A stretch of 64,000 nucleotides of DNA, from NCBI GenBank assembly GCA_016710435.1, contig JADJVV010000001.1:1572501-1636500 (forward strand), read 5' to 3'. Made by a program: the position numbers and the translations under genes. Each line of letters starts with the position of its first letter. Position 1 is the first letter of the stretch. Source of the stretch: Hyphomicrobiales bacterium (GTDB taxonomy: Bacteria > Pseudomonadota > Alphaproteobacteria > Rhizobiales > Aestuariivirgaceae). Of the stretch, positions 18,101 through 32,400 are shown one piece after another. The notes under the pieces are model-generated. The model did not search any database, was not told the DNA's origin, and was given only the letters and a program-made list of their open reading frames with translations.

Positions 18101-21100
18101 GCTGCTGGTCTCGATCTTCAGGCCGGACCATGTGCCCGCCCTGCCGCCGGAAGCGCGCACCTTGCGCGGCTGGGCGCTGGTCTGGCGCTGCCTGCGCGGC
18201 ATGGTGCCGTCGCTGGCCCTGATCTTCATCGTGCTGGGTACGATCTTCACGGGCCTCGCCACCGCGACGGAAGCGGGTGCCATGGGTGTGCTCGGCGCAT
18301 TGATCCTCGCCTTTCTCAACGGCCGCCTCGATAGGGCACTTGTCTATTACGGGATGCAGTCGACCATGCGCATCACCGCCATGGTGGTGCTGATCCTCAT
18401 TGGTGCGCGCGTCTTCAGCCTCGTCTTCCAGGGCGTTGGCGGCAAGGAATGGATCGAAGGCATGCTGGTGGCGCTGCCGGGCGGGCAGGTGGGCTTCCTC
18501 ATCGCGGTCAACGCCTTCGTCTTCGTCATCGCCTTCTTCCTCGACTTCTTCGAGATCGCCTTCATCATCGTGCCGCTGCTCGCGCCCGTGGCGCAGACAC
18601 TGGGCATCAACCTCGTTTGGTTCGGTGTGTTGCTGGGGGCCAACATGCAGACGAGCTTCATGCATCCGCCATTCGGGTTCGCGCTCTTCTACCTGCGCGG
18701 CATTGCACCTTCTTCGGTACGAAGCCGCGACATCTACTGGGGCGCCATTCCCTGGGTGATCCTGCAGTTGCTGCTGGTCATCATCCTGATCGCCTTCCCC
18801 GAACTGGTGACGGCCTTCCTGGACAAGGAGATCGTGGTGGCCCCCGATTTCGAAGTGATTGTGCCGCAAGGCGGCCAGGAGCTTGATCCCCTCGCGCCGC
18901 CGGCATTCGACCTCAACACGCCGCCCCCCGTGCAATGAAAAAGGGGCTTCACGGGGGAAGCCCCTTGCTCATGTGATGAAAGAGGACGTTACAGCGCCTT
19001 CTTGCGTTGCTGTCCCATCATGAAGGCATCGAACTGGTATTCCGAGAACTGCGCCCACAGATAGGCGTCGGAGCGGAAGGCCATCATGGCATCATGGATC
19101 TTCTTGAACGGCGCATTGCTGGCGCTGATCTCGGCATAGGCGGCCTTGGAGGTGTTGAAGCAGGCCTCCATCACGTCCTGCGGGTAGGGCGCGAGCTTGG
19201 CACCCGCCGCCGCGAGTTTCTTCAGCGCGCCTGGATTGACCGCATCATACTTCGCCAGCATGTCGGCATTGGCGGCCTGCGCGGCGGTCTTGATGATGGA
19301 CTGGTACGTCGCGGGCAGTTCCGCCCATTTGGCGCTGTTGGTCATGATGTGCAGCATGGCGCCGCCTTCCCACCAGCCGGGGTAATAGTAGTGCGGCGCC
19401 ACTTTGTAGAAGCCGAGCTTCTCGTCGTCATATGGCCCCACCCATTCGGCGGCGTCGATCGTGCCCTTTTCCAACGCCTGGTAGATTTCACCGCCGGCGA
19501 TCTGCTGCGGCACCACGCCAAGCTGCGACATGACCTTGCCGGCAAATCCGGCGATGCGCATCTTGATGCCCTTCAGGTCCTCGACCGATTTGATCTCCTT
19601 GGTGAACCAACCGCCCATCTGCGCGCCGGTGTTGCCGCACGGAAAGCCGACGAGATTGTGCCCGGCATAGAAGTCATTCATCAGGTCGATGCCGCCGCCA
19701 TAGTACATCCAGGCATTCTGCTGGCGCGCGTTGAGACCGAAGGGCACCGCCGTGCCGAAGGCGAAGGTTGGGTCCTTGCCCCAGTAATAGTAGGAGCAGG
19801 TGTGGCACATCTCCACGGTTCCCGCACCCGCCGCATTGGCGGCCTCGAGTCCGGGCACGATTTCATTCGCGGCGAAGACCTGGATCTGGAACTTGCCGTC
19901 GGTGGCCTCACGCACATAACGGGCAAAGGTTTCGCCGGTGCCATAGATCGTATCCAGCGCCTTGGGAAAGCTGGAGGTGAGCCGCCACTTCAATTCCGGT
20001 GCGGTCTGGGCGATCGCAGGCGTGGCAAGGGAGGCCGCGGCCCCCACGGCGACGGCCCCGCTGCGGGCGAACAACTTTCGTCTGTTGAGTGACATGGATT
20101 TCCTCCGGTCAAGAATGGAAAGTCTGGGCTGCCCCTGGCACCTGTGACTATGGCAAGGCGTCCGCGACCTTTCAACATCGCAAGGCGCGCAAAAAGAAAA
20201 AGGGGCCGGTGAGGCCCCTTCGTGTCGTGCTGGCAGACGCTTCAGCCCTTGCCGCGCGGAGCCATGATCATGATGATCTGCCGTCCCTCAGGCTTTGGTT
20301 CCAGTTCCACCTTGGCGATCTCGGCCATTTCTGATTTCACCCGCAACAGGAGCTTGTAGCCCAGATCCTGGTGATCCATTTCGCGGCCACGGAAGCGCAG
20401 CGTCACCTTCACCTTGTCGCCTTCTTCGAAGAATCGCTTGGCGGCGCGCATCTTCACTTCGTAATCGTGGTCGTCGATCATCGGGCGGAGCTTGATTTCC
20501 TTGATCTCGATGACGCGCTGCTTCTTGCGGGCTTCCGCTGCCTTCTTCTGTTCCTGGAAGCGGAACTTGCCGTAGTCGAGAATCTTGGCGACGGGCGGCT
20601 TGGCATCGGGAGAAATCTCCACGAGGTCGAGGCCTGCCTCTTCGGCCATGATCATGGCCTGCCGCGTCGGGACAACGCCGACATTGCCGCCATCTGCACC
20701 GATCAGGCGCACCTCGCGGGCATCAATGCGGTTGTTGATCTTGTGCTCGTCTTCCTTCTGCGGAACAGGAGCATTGCGGTTGAACGAAGGGCGGCGTGGG
20801 GGCAGGCTCAAGTGGTCGGTCTCTCCTGTTGTGGTCCGCCGGCCCCGCAAGGATGTTTTGCGAATCCGGCGGGCATTGGTTAGCAAGGAAAACCTGCAAA
20901 ATGAAGGGGTTTTAATGGCAATGGGCCGGGTGGCATTTGACGACAATCTTCCGGGATGCCGGCTTGCCTACATGAAGGACGGGGCGGCCGACGATATCGG
21001 CCCCTGCGGCATCGTCTGGCTCGGGGGCTACAAGTCCGACATGACGGGAACCAAGGCCGAAAACCTGGCCGACCTCGCCCGCGCCTCCCGCCGGAACCTG

Positions 21101-24100
21101 CTGCGCTTCGACTATACCGGGCATGGCCAGTCCGACGGCCTGTTCGTGGACGGAACCATCACGGGCTGGCTGGAGCAGGCAACCCACATGTTCCTGCGCC
21201 ATACCCAAAATCCCCGGATCATCGTCGGTTCCAGCATGGGGGGCTGGCTGGCCCTGCTGCTGGCCCGCCGCCTGATGAAGGAAGATCCGCTGGCGGCCCG
21301 GCGCATCGCAGGCCTCGTCCTCATCGCCCCCGCAACCGACATGACCCGCGACCTGATGTGGGAGAATTTCGGCGCCGAGGCCCGGGAGGAACTGCTGGAG
21401 CGCGGCGTCTATCTCCGTCCCTCGGAATATGGCGAACCCTATGCCATCACCCTCCGGCTGCTGGAGGATGGGGCCAAGCACCTGATTCTGGAGGAAGGCC
21501 TGTCGCTGCACATGCCGGTGCGCATCCTGCAAGGGAGCGCCGACGTCGATGTTCCCCCCTCCCATGCGGTGAAAACCTTTGAGGCGCTGGAGGCGAGCGA
21601 CATCACGCTCACCTTTCTCAAGGGCGGCGACCATCGTCTTTCCACCGCCGTGCAGTTGCGCATCATGCAGGAGACAGTGCTGCAACTGGCGGAACGCGCC
21701 GACGGTATCCGCTACTGAGGTTTTCCCGCCCCCGGAAGGAGTGCTGCAAGCCCTTCGTGGAAACTCGGATAGAGGAAACGATAGCCCAGCTCCTCCTTCA
21801 CGCGGCGGTTCGCCACTCGCTTTGAATCGGCATAGAAGCTCCGCGCCATGGGCGAGAGCTCCGCATCCGCAAAGGCGATGGCGGGAGGCACGGGTTTCCC
21901 GAGAAGCTCCGCCGCATGCTCAACAACATCCTGCGGCGGGCAGGGGTCATCATCGGCGACATTGTAAGCGGTCCCCGGATGAGGCCGGGCCATGGAGGCG
22001 AGCAGGATGCCGGCGATATCATCCACATGGATGCGGCTGAACACCTGGCCCTCCTTGATGATACGTTTGGCAGTTCCATCCAGCACAGTTTCAAGCTGGT
22101 TGCGCCCGGGGCCATAGATACCGGCGAGGCGGAAGATGTGGAGTGGCAAACCATTGAGGCGATGGAGCCGGAGCCACGCCTCCTCCGCCGCAAGCCGCCG
22201 CCGCCCGCGTTCGGTGTTGGGCGTGAGTGTTGTGGCCTCGTCGATCCAGGCCCCGCCATGGTCGCCATAGACACCGGTGGTCGAGAGGTAGGCCGCCCAT
22301 GTGAGGCGATGGACCTGCCGCTGCAACGCCGCCCCAAACCGCAACAGCACGGGATCACCGGAGTCCCCCGGCGGCACGGAGGAAACGATATGGGTCACGT
22401 CGTCGGGAATATCGTTCAGCGCATCGAAGCGGACGCCGTTCACTCCCCGCGCCCGCAGGCGGGCGGCCCCTTCTTCGCTGCGGCTGGTGCCGGTGATGCG
22501 CCATTGCGCGGGATCGAGCCGGCGGGTCAGGGCTTCCGCCGAGAATCCGAAACCGAAAAACAGGATGTGGTTCATGCTGCCTGCCATTCTTCCCGCACGC
22601 CCGCGTCATTTTCCAGAGGCAAATATCTGGCGCGCAACTGGTCATGAACAGCGCCTTCGGCCAGTTGCGCATGCGCCCACACTGCCATGGCCCGTACCAA
22701 TGGCGAGGCATCCGCGAGACGGGCCGCAATGATGGGGATGAGGGCCGCATCGCCGCTGTTGCCCGCAGCGATGAGACAGTTGCGGAGGAAACGCTCACGC
22801 CCCACACGCTTCACCGGCGAGCCCGAAAAGAGCTGCCGGAAAGACGCATCGTCGAGTGCCAGCAGATCGGCCAATCGCGGTGCCACGAGGTCATCACGGG
22901 CCACGAGTTTCGCTTCGTTGCAAGCCTGCGCAAACTTGTTCCAGGGACAAACGGCAAGGCAATCATCGCAGCCATAGATGCGGTTGCCCATGGGCTTGCG
23001 GAACTCCCGCGCGATGTGGTCCGTGTGCTCGATGGTAAGATAGGAAATGCAGCGCCGCGCATCGAGCCGGTAGGGCGCCGGAAAGGCCCGCGTCGGACAG
23101 ATGTCCAGGCAGGAACGGCAGGTGCCGCAATGATCCTCTTCCGCCGTGTCTGATGGCAAAGGAACGGTGGTGAGGATGGTGCCGATGAAGAACCAGTTTC
23201 CGGCCTCGCGCGACACAAGGTTGCTGTGCTTGCCCTGCCAGCCCAGTCCCGCCTGCGCCGCCAGCGGTTTCTCCATCAGCGGGGCGGTATCGACGAAGAC
23301 TTTCACCTCGGCACCGGCGGTTGCCGCAAAGACCTGCGCCAGCTGCTTCAGCTTGCCCTTGAAGACCTCGTGATAATCGCGGTTCAGCGCATAGACAGAA
23401 ATGACGCCCGCCGATGTGTCGTCAAGCCGCGACAGGGGATCGATGGCGGGCGTGTAGGGTTGGGCAAAGACAATGGCTGTGCGCGCTTCGCTCCACATGG
23501 CCTCGGGCGAAGCGCGGCGCTCCGCCGTCTCGGCCATCCACGCCATGTCGCCGGCATGACCGGCATCCAGAAATGTCTGCAATCGTTCCGCCACGGTGGG
23601 CGGGAGACGTGCTTCCGTCACCCGCAGGAGCGGAAGCCCCTCGCGCACGGCCGCCTGACGCAGACGGGCGAGCGCCTTTTTCGCCGTCTCAGAAATCGAG
23701 CTCGGCATAGTGGGCCGATGGCGCAACACCGGGAATGACATCGCCCAGCAGCGCGCGGAAGGAAGGCCGCGACTTGATCCGGCTGTACCAGTCCTGCGCG
23801 ATGGGATGATCGGCCCAGTTGATCTCGCCGAGATAATCAATGGCGGAGATATGGGCCGCCGCGGCGAGATCGGCGAGCGACAGTTCATTTCCCGCAAGCC
23901 ACGAGCGCTGCTCGGCCAGATAGGCGAGATAATCGAGATGGGGCTTCAGCAATTGCAGGCCGGTGCGCATCCGCTGCATGTCGGGAGAACCGCGGCCATT
24001 GCCGGGTGCTGCGACGAAGCGGCGGATGACCTTTTCGGTGAGCACGGGCTCCGTCACCTCGGCGTAGAACTTGATGTCGAACCAGGCCACGAGGCGGCGT

Positions 24101-26435
24101 ACCTCGGCCCGTGCCAGCGTGTCGCCGGGAATGAGGGGACGTTCGCGGCCCAGCGTTTCCTCCAGATATTCCGTCAGCGCTTCCGCGCCCGCCACCACCG
24201 CGCCATCGTCCTCCACGTAGACAGGCGTGAGGCCCGTCGGGTTGAGATCGATCAGCTGATCCGACGGTTGCCACGGCCGTTCCTCACTGAGGAGCGGAGC
24301 CGCGCCGTATTCGGCGAGCGCCAGGCGCATGCGCCGGCCATGGGGATCAAGCGTGAAATGGTAGAGTTTGGGCATTCCGGAACCGGTATGAATGAATCCA
24401 CAGCCGTGAAAACCCGCTGTTTTCCGGCCATTGCCCCCGCATTTGGCCCCAATTATGACGTTTGTCCACATGGCACCAGCGATTCGCTGGTCTAGACCAT
24501 GGGACGCGGGGGCGGTGAGCGGCATGTTTCTAGAGCAGATCATAGTACTGGCCCTGATCCAGGGCATCACCGAGTTTCTCCCGGTCTCGTCTTCCGGGCA
24601 TCTCATTCTTGTGCCCGCGCTCACCGGCTGGAAGGACCAGGGGGTGCTCACCGACATGGTGACGAACCTCGGCACGCTCTCCGCCGTCATCATCTATTTC
24701 TGGCGCGATGTGGTGGCGATGGTGCGCGGTACATTCGACCTCGTGATGCGGCGCAGTTCGGCGGGCGCGCGGCTCGCACTCAACGTGATGATCGGCACCG
24801 TGCCCATCGTGCTGGTGGGCCTTGTGATGAAGGCCACGCACCTTGATGACCACATCCGCAGCGCCACGCTGGTAGCGGTGAATGCGATCGTCTTCGGCAT
24901 CCTGCTCTATGCGGCGGATGCCTACGGTCTTCTCACCCGCACGGTGCGCGACATGTCGTGGAAGGTGGCGCTCGCCATCGGCTGCGCCCAGGCGCTGTCC
25001 CTGTCACCGGGCACGAGCCGCTCCGGCATCACCATGACGGCAGCGCGCGCCATGGGCTATGTGCGGCCCGAGGCGGCACGCTTTTCCTTCCTGCTCTCCA
25101 TTCCGGCAAATGGCGCGGCATCGGCGCTGGTGATCGGCGATGCCTTGTCGAGCGGCGAACGGCTGACCGGCGATGTCATCATGACCGGCGTTCTCACCTT
25201 CTTCGTGGCGCTGCTGGCGATTGCCTTCCTGATGCGCATGCTGCGCACCATGAGCTTCCTGCCCTTCGTGATCTACCGGGTCATTCTCGGCGGCGCCCTG
25301 CTGGGCCTGATCTTCGCCGGCGTTCAGTTGGGAACGGTGAACTGACCTTCCTTGCGGAAGCGGTAGAGATAGGTGGGAACGATGGTCGCAAAGGCGCGCG
25401 GCGTGATGCCGAGCCCTGCGAGATCACGTCCCTCTGCATGCGCCGCCGCGCTCACCACGTTGTTGCCCTGTAGCATTTCCACCTGATCGGCGTTGATGGG
25501 CGCTCCGGGCAGCCAACCGATGAGGAGACCGAAGAGTTTGGCCGCGCCGTGGGGCAGTGGCAGCAGCAGGCGCTTGCGCTGCGTCACATCCACCACATAC
25601 TGCATCATGTCCTGAAGCGTGCCTGTCGCCGGTCCACCCAGCTCGTAGGTCTTTCCGTCGGCCACACCCCGGTCGACCAGCGTCGCCATGGCTTCGGCAA
25701 CGTCGCCCACGAACACGGGCTGCACTTTGGTCTCGGGTGCGATCACCGGCAGCACCGGCGCGAAGCGGACGAGGCCAGCCATGCGATTGAAGAAACGGTC
25801 GTCAGGACCAAACACCACGGAGGGCCGCACCACCATGGCACCGGGGAAGGCGCGGGCGGTGGCTGCTTCCGCCTTGGCCTTGGCTTGTGAAGCGAGGCTG
25901 GGCGATTCGGCATCGGCAGCCATGCCCGACACCATGAGCATCAGGCTGGCCTTGGCCTGCCGTGCGGCCTTGGCCACGGCCTCGGAGCCGAACACAACCA
26001 CGGCGTCAAAGGATTGCGCGCCGCTGGAGACATCCGTGCCCGTGGCATTGATGACGGCGTAGGCTCCCTCGCAGGCGGCCGCGACCGATGCGGGGTAGCG
26101 CAGGTTCGCCTGCACCAGGGCGATCTGCCCGGGCGTGCCCAGCGGCAGGACATGGCCCGCGAGGTCGGGACGGCGGCAGGCGACGCGGATTCGATAGCCC
26201 CGCTTGGCGAGGCTGCGGACGATCTGGCGTCCGATAAAGCCGGAACCGCCGAACACCGTGACAAGCTTGTCGGATGGAGTGGAGACCAAGGAACCCTCGC
26301 GCGGAATTGAATGCTTGAATTGGGCGCTCTTTTAGCGATTTGGCGCGGCAATGCAAAGACAACACAATGCCGAAAAGCCTTGGTTGACAAAATGCAGCAC
26401 CCCCGCGTAAGAGCCCAGCCGGAAACTGGCCCTGA

Positions 26436-26466
<31 letters not shown>

Positions 26467-29400
26467 TACTAGCGATGAAAGTCGTGGAGGTTCGAGTCCT
26501 CTTCAGGGCACCATGCTTCGCACACGGGCGAGGCAATACATGACGGCGGGTGACCGTCGAATTCTGCCGCATTGAGTTGGCATCACTCTCCCTGTATGCG
26601 CAGTCCCGGTTGTGCAGGCCCGGCTCTTCCCCCCAGGGCTCTAGGGCCGAAGCGGCCTTAATTCCGATGTTGCAGAAGGTTAGAAACGTTCCATGGCTGT
26701 CAAAATGTACCGCGGCGACCTGCCGGCCGATTTCAATCCCGGCACGGCCGTGGCGATCGATACCGAAACAATGGGACTGAACCCCCGCCGCGACCGTCTT
26801 TGCGTCGTGCAGATCTCGACGGGCGACGGCAATGCCCATCTCGTGCAGTTCGATGCCGGCGCTCACGCAGCACCGCGCCTGAAGGCCCTCCTGGAAGACC
26901 GCGCCGTCCTCAAGATCTTCCATTACGCACGTTTTGACGTGGCCGTGCTGAAGCAATACCTCGGCGCCGACACCGGCCCCCTCTACTGTACCAAGATCGC
27001 CTCGCGCCTGGCCCGCACCTACACCGACAAGCACGGCCTCAAGGACGTCTTGCGCGAACTCCTCGGCATCGACGCCAACAAGCAGCAGCAGAGCTCCGAC
27101 TGGGGCTCCCATGTGCTGAGCGAGGCGCAGAAGACCTACGCCGCCCAGGACGTGCTCTATCTTCATGAATTGAAGACCCGCCTCGACCAGATGCTGGAGC
27201 GGGAGGGACGCATGCATCTCGCCAGGGCGTGCTTCGATTTCATTCCTGTCCGATCTGCCCTCGACCTCGGCGGCTGGGGTGAAGAAGATGTCTTCGCACA
27301 TTCATGACATGGCGGGCGATGGCGGCTCGCGGGCCATCGGTGCGCCTGTAAGGCGTGCCAATGCGCGCGCCGGCCTGACGCGCTGGCTCTCCTACGTCAT
27401 CGTGGCTGCCGCTGCCGGGCTGGCCGTGACCTTTGCGGTGGAACTCGGACTGTTCACGCCGAAGATCCAGAAGACCGATGCGCCTCTGGCACCCGTGGAA
27501 AGACCAAACCAGATCACTGGCGGACCGTCCAAGATTTCCGGCTTCGACAAGAACAACCTGCCCTTCGAGATCACCGCGCAAAAGGGCGTGCAGGATGAAA
27601 AGATCGAGACGGTCGTGCACCTGGAAACGGTCGACAGCAACTTTGCGCGGCCCAACGGGGCCAAGCTGAACATCACCTCGATTGGGGCTGTCTACGAGAC
27701 CAAGACGAAGGCGCTGGAACTCGATGGCAATGTGGTTTTCGCGGAAGGCGACCGCTTCCGCGCCCACATGGACAAGGCCGCCGTGAACATGGCAGACCAG
27801 ACCCTCACCTCGAGGTCGCCGGTGGCAGTCGATATCATCGGTGGAAAGATCACGGCGGACAGCCTGACCATCACGTCCAATGGCGAGCGCATTCTTTTCA
27901 GGGGTGGCGTCAAGGCGCGCTTCGTGACACAAAAGGGCAACCCAGGAGACGGTGAATGAAGAATTGGATCATGATGCTGGCCGTGGCCGCATCCTTCGCG
28001 GGATCGGCGCCCAGGCTGGCGCTGGCACAGGCGCAGGAGGAAAGCGTCAACATCGAAGCCAGCGAAATGGAAATCATCGACGCCGACAAGCGCGCCATCT
28101 TCCGGGGCGACGTGGTGGCTCAGCGCTCCAGCGAGACGATCAAGGCCGACCAGATGGTGGTGGACTACGTTGATGTGAAGCAGCCCGATGGGACCTCGAA
28201 GTCGGAAGTCGACACCATGGATTGCACCGGTGGTGTGACCATCACGACCCCGACCCAGACCATCACCGGCACCCGCGCCGTCTTCCACATCCGCCGTGAC
28301 GAACTGAATGTCACCGGCAACGTCAAGGTGGTGCAGGGCAAGACGGTCCTGCGCGGACCAGAGCTGGTGGCCAATCTCAAGACCAAGCGCACCGTCATGA
28401 AGGGTGGCCGCGTCAAGGGCACATTCGTGCCGAAGTGACCGCACAAATCGCAGCTTCACGCAAAATTAAGATAAATGCTTCGTAATCACCAGGCGTCCAG
28501 CACCGGATCTCGGGTTCGTCCCCGCCCCATGGCCCCCCGCCCACAGCGGCAGCCACAGGGCAGTGGCCGTCCCATGATGCAGCCTCCGGCCGAAGGCCTG
28601 ACCGCGACCATGCTCGCCAAGAGCTATCGCAACAGGCCGGTGGTCCGGGATGTGTCGGTTTCGGTGCGGCGTGGCGAGGCTGTTGGCCTGCTTGGTCCCA
28701 ATGGCGCCGGCAAGACGACCGTGTTCTACATGATCACGGGACTGATTGCCGCCGACAAGGGCTCGATCAGGATCGATGGCGAAGATGTGACCCACTTGCC
28801 CATGTACCAAAGGGCCAGGCTGGGGATCGGGTATCTTCCCCAGGAAAGTTCCATTTTCCGGGGCCTCACCGTTGAACAGAATCTGCGTGCAGTGCTTGAT
28901 CTTCATGAGAAGGACAAGTCCGAACGCGAGCGTCAGTTGCGTGAGTTGTATGATGAGTTCTCAATTGCCCACCTCCGGCATTCGCCGGCTGTTGCGCTCT
29001 CTGGCGGAGAACGTCGCCGGGTGGAAATCGCCCGCGCCCTCGCCGCCAAGCCCCAGTACATGCTCCTCGATGAGCCCTTCGCCGGGATTGATCCGATTGC
29101 GATCGGTGATATTCGCGCCCTGGTGCGACAGCTCACCGCTCGGGGAATCGGGGTGCTTATTACGGATCACAATGTCCGTGAAACCCTCGAACTCATCGAC
29201 CGTGCCCTCATCATCCATGAGGGCCATGTCCTGACCGAGGGCAGCCCGCAACAAATCGTTAACGATCCCGACGTGCGGCGCTACTATCTTGGTGAATCCT
29301 TCAGCCTCTGATGGCAGGAGGAGGCACGATGGGTCTCAGTCAAAAATTAATTCTGAAACAGGGCCAGTCCCTGGTGATGACGCCGCAACTGCAGCAGGCG

Positions 29401-32400
29401 ATCAAGCTGTTGCAGATGTCATCCATGGAATTGCAGGCCTTTGTCGATGCCGAGCTGGAGCGCAACCCGCTTCTCGAACGCGAAGAAGCCTCTTCCGAGC
29501 CGCAAGCCGGCACGCCTGAAAAGCAGACCCCCGACAGCCTCGACGAAACATTCACCAGTCGCAATGCCGCCCCCGAGGACATGGGCGGCGATGCCGAGGC
29601 GCCCGAAGGCGCCTCTGCGCGCATGGCCGATGAAGCTTCGATGCCGCGTGATTCCGGCTGGGCCAGCCTGCGCTCGTCCGGCCACCTTTCGTTTGACGGC
29701 GAGGACGGCGATTTTGCCGCCAATCTCTCCAGCGGCATTTCGCTCGCCGAACACCTCACCTCGCAGCTCAATCTGGAATTCACCGCCCCCGCCGACCTGA
29801 TGATCGGCCAGCACCTGATCGGCATGCTGAACGATGCGGGCTATCTCTCTGGCGAACCCGAGAGCCTGTGCGAAACCCTCAAGGCCACGCCCCAGCAGAT
29901 CGAGGATGTCCTCGCTCGCCTCCGCCGCTTCGAGCCGGCCGGTGTGTTTGCCCGCGACCTTGCGGAATGCCTGAAACTGCAATTGCAGGACCTCGACCGT
30001 CTCGATCCCGCCATGGCCGCCCTCATCGACAATTTGCCCCTCGTGGCACGGCGCGATTTCAGCACGCTCCGCGTCCGTTGCGCCGTCACCATGGATGACC
30101 TGCAGGACATGCTGGCGGAACTGCGCGCCCTCAATCCCAAGCCCGGCCTCGCCTTCGGCAGCGAGCCCACGCTTCCGGTGGTGCCGGACGTCTTCGTGCG
30201 GCCCTCGCCCGACGGCAACTGGATCATCGAATTGAACAGCGAGACCTTGCCGCGTGTTCTCGTCAACAACCGCTACATGGCCACGGTATCGCGCGGCGCC
30301 CGCAGTGAAGACGACAAGCTCTTCCTCGCCGGATGCCATGCCCAGGCGGCATGGCTGGTCAAGAGCCTCGAACAGCGCGCCAAGACAGTGCTGAAGGTCG
30401 CGCGTGAGATCGTGCGCCAGCAGGATGGCTTCCTCATTCATGGCGTACAGCACCTTCGCCCCATCACGCTGAAGATGGTGGCTGATGCGATCGAGATGCA
30501 TGAGTCGACGGTGAGCCGCGTCACCTCGAACAAGTATATCGCAACACCGCTCGGCACATATGAACTCAAATATTTCTTCACCACGGCCATTGCCTCGGCC
30601 GATGGCGAAGGCGATGCGCACTCCGCCGAAAGCGTGCGCCACCGGATCCGCGAGATGATCGCGAAGGAGAATCCCGAGGCCATTCTCTCCGATGACGACA
30701 TTGTGGCAGCGCTGCGCCTCGAGGGTGTGGATATCGCCCGGAGGACAGTCGCTAAATATCGGGAATCGCTAAATATATTGTCATCCGTGCAGCGTCGCCG
30801 GGAGGCCCGGTTGAAGGGTTGACTTGCGTCCGTGGCGCGCCTATCCAGCGCCCGTCTGAATGGAAACGGCATGAACCAAGATGGTGCAGTGCCCAACAAC
30901 AACACTTTTCACAAGCCAGCTCCGCCGCCATTGACGCGAGACATTCTCGCGCCCATGTCTTGACGTCAGGCCGACTTGTACGAACCGGAATTGCTGATCG
31001 AATGACTCTTGCAGACATCATCGACGCCCGCGCCGTGCTTCCCGCGGTGAAGGCCCAGAACAAGAAGCAGGTGTTGCAGGAACTCTCCCAGGCGATTGCC
31101 GGACTTGTTGCTGCCGACCAGCGTGTTGTCTTCGAAACGCTGAACCGCCGCGAGAAGTTGGGCTCGACCGGCCTCGGCCAGGGCATTGCCATTCCGCACG
31201 GCCGTCTCCCCAACATCAACCGCGTCTACGGCCTCTTCGCGCGTCTCGCCACACCGGTTGATTTCGACAGCATCGATGGCCAGCCGGTGGACCTCGTCTT
31301 CGTGTTGCTGGCACCCGACCATGCCGGCGCCGATCATCTCACCGCCCTGGCCCGCATCTCGCGCCTGCTGCGCGAACCGGCGACGCTCGCCAAGCTGCGC
31401 GGCACCGATACGGCGGAAGGCCTCTACGCCATCCTCACCGAACCCTCGGCCACGCAGTCAGCCGCCTGACCTCAGCGCAAGCGGCGCGGGGCCACGGCCT
31501 GCGCCTCCAGCGGATTCTCCGGCCAGTAGTGTTTGGGATAGCGTCCGCGCATGTCCTTGCGCACATCGGCATAGGCATTGGTCCAGAAGGTTTCGAGTGA
31601 CTGCGTGACGGCAACAGGCCGGCCCGCGGGTGACAGCAATTCGATCCGCAGCCGGGCCCGGCCCTCCGCCACCTGCGGGGCCGCATGAAGCCCGAACATC
31701 TCCTGCAGGCGCACACGCAACACCGGATCACCATCGGTGTCATAGTCGATCCTGTAATGCCCGCCCGACGGCACCTCCATGCGCTGTGGCGCAAGCGCCT
31801 GGATGCGCGAGAGAAGCGCGTGCGGCACGAGGCTGCGCAGGATGGCGTGCATGTCGAGGCGTGCGAGGTCGTTCTTCCGGCTCATGCCCGCCAGATAGGG
31901 CAGCAGCCAATCGTCGCGTGTTGCCATGAGGGCACCATCCGACACATCAGGCCAGCCCGCGTCCGGCATGGTGCGCGCCAGGAAGCGGATGCGCTGGCGC
32001 AGCCCGTTTGCGCCCTCGCTCCACGGCAGGACGGAAAGGCCCATCGCCCGCACGCCATCCAGCATGCCCTTCGCCAGGGCTTCGGCATCGGGTGAGGGCA
32101 GCGGCTTTTCTGCCAGCACAATCGCCCCCAGCGTGCGCGTTTCGCTGGCGATCACGGCATTCTGCTTCGCGTCCCAGCCACCCCGCGCCTGCGTGGTGAT
32201 GAGATCGCCGAAATGCCGGTCGATGTCGGCGCGCGTGAGGATACCGGCGAGGAACACCTTGGCATCCGCCTGCGCGTTGTCGAGGAGCGCGATGGCGATG
32301 AACTCAGCCTTGGCCAGCCCATCATGCTCCGCCACCACGGCACCGCCGCCATTGGCCATGCGGAAGCGGTTGCCGCCGCGCCGTTGCGCAATGCGGTCGG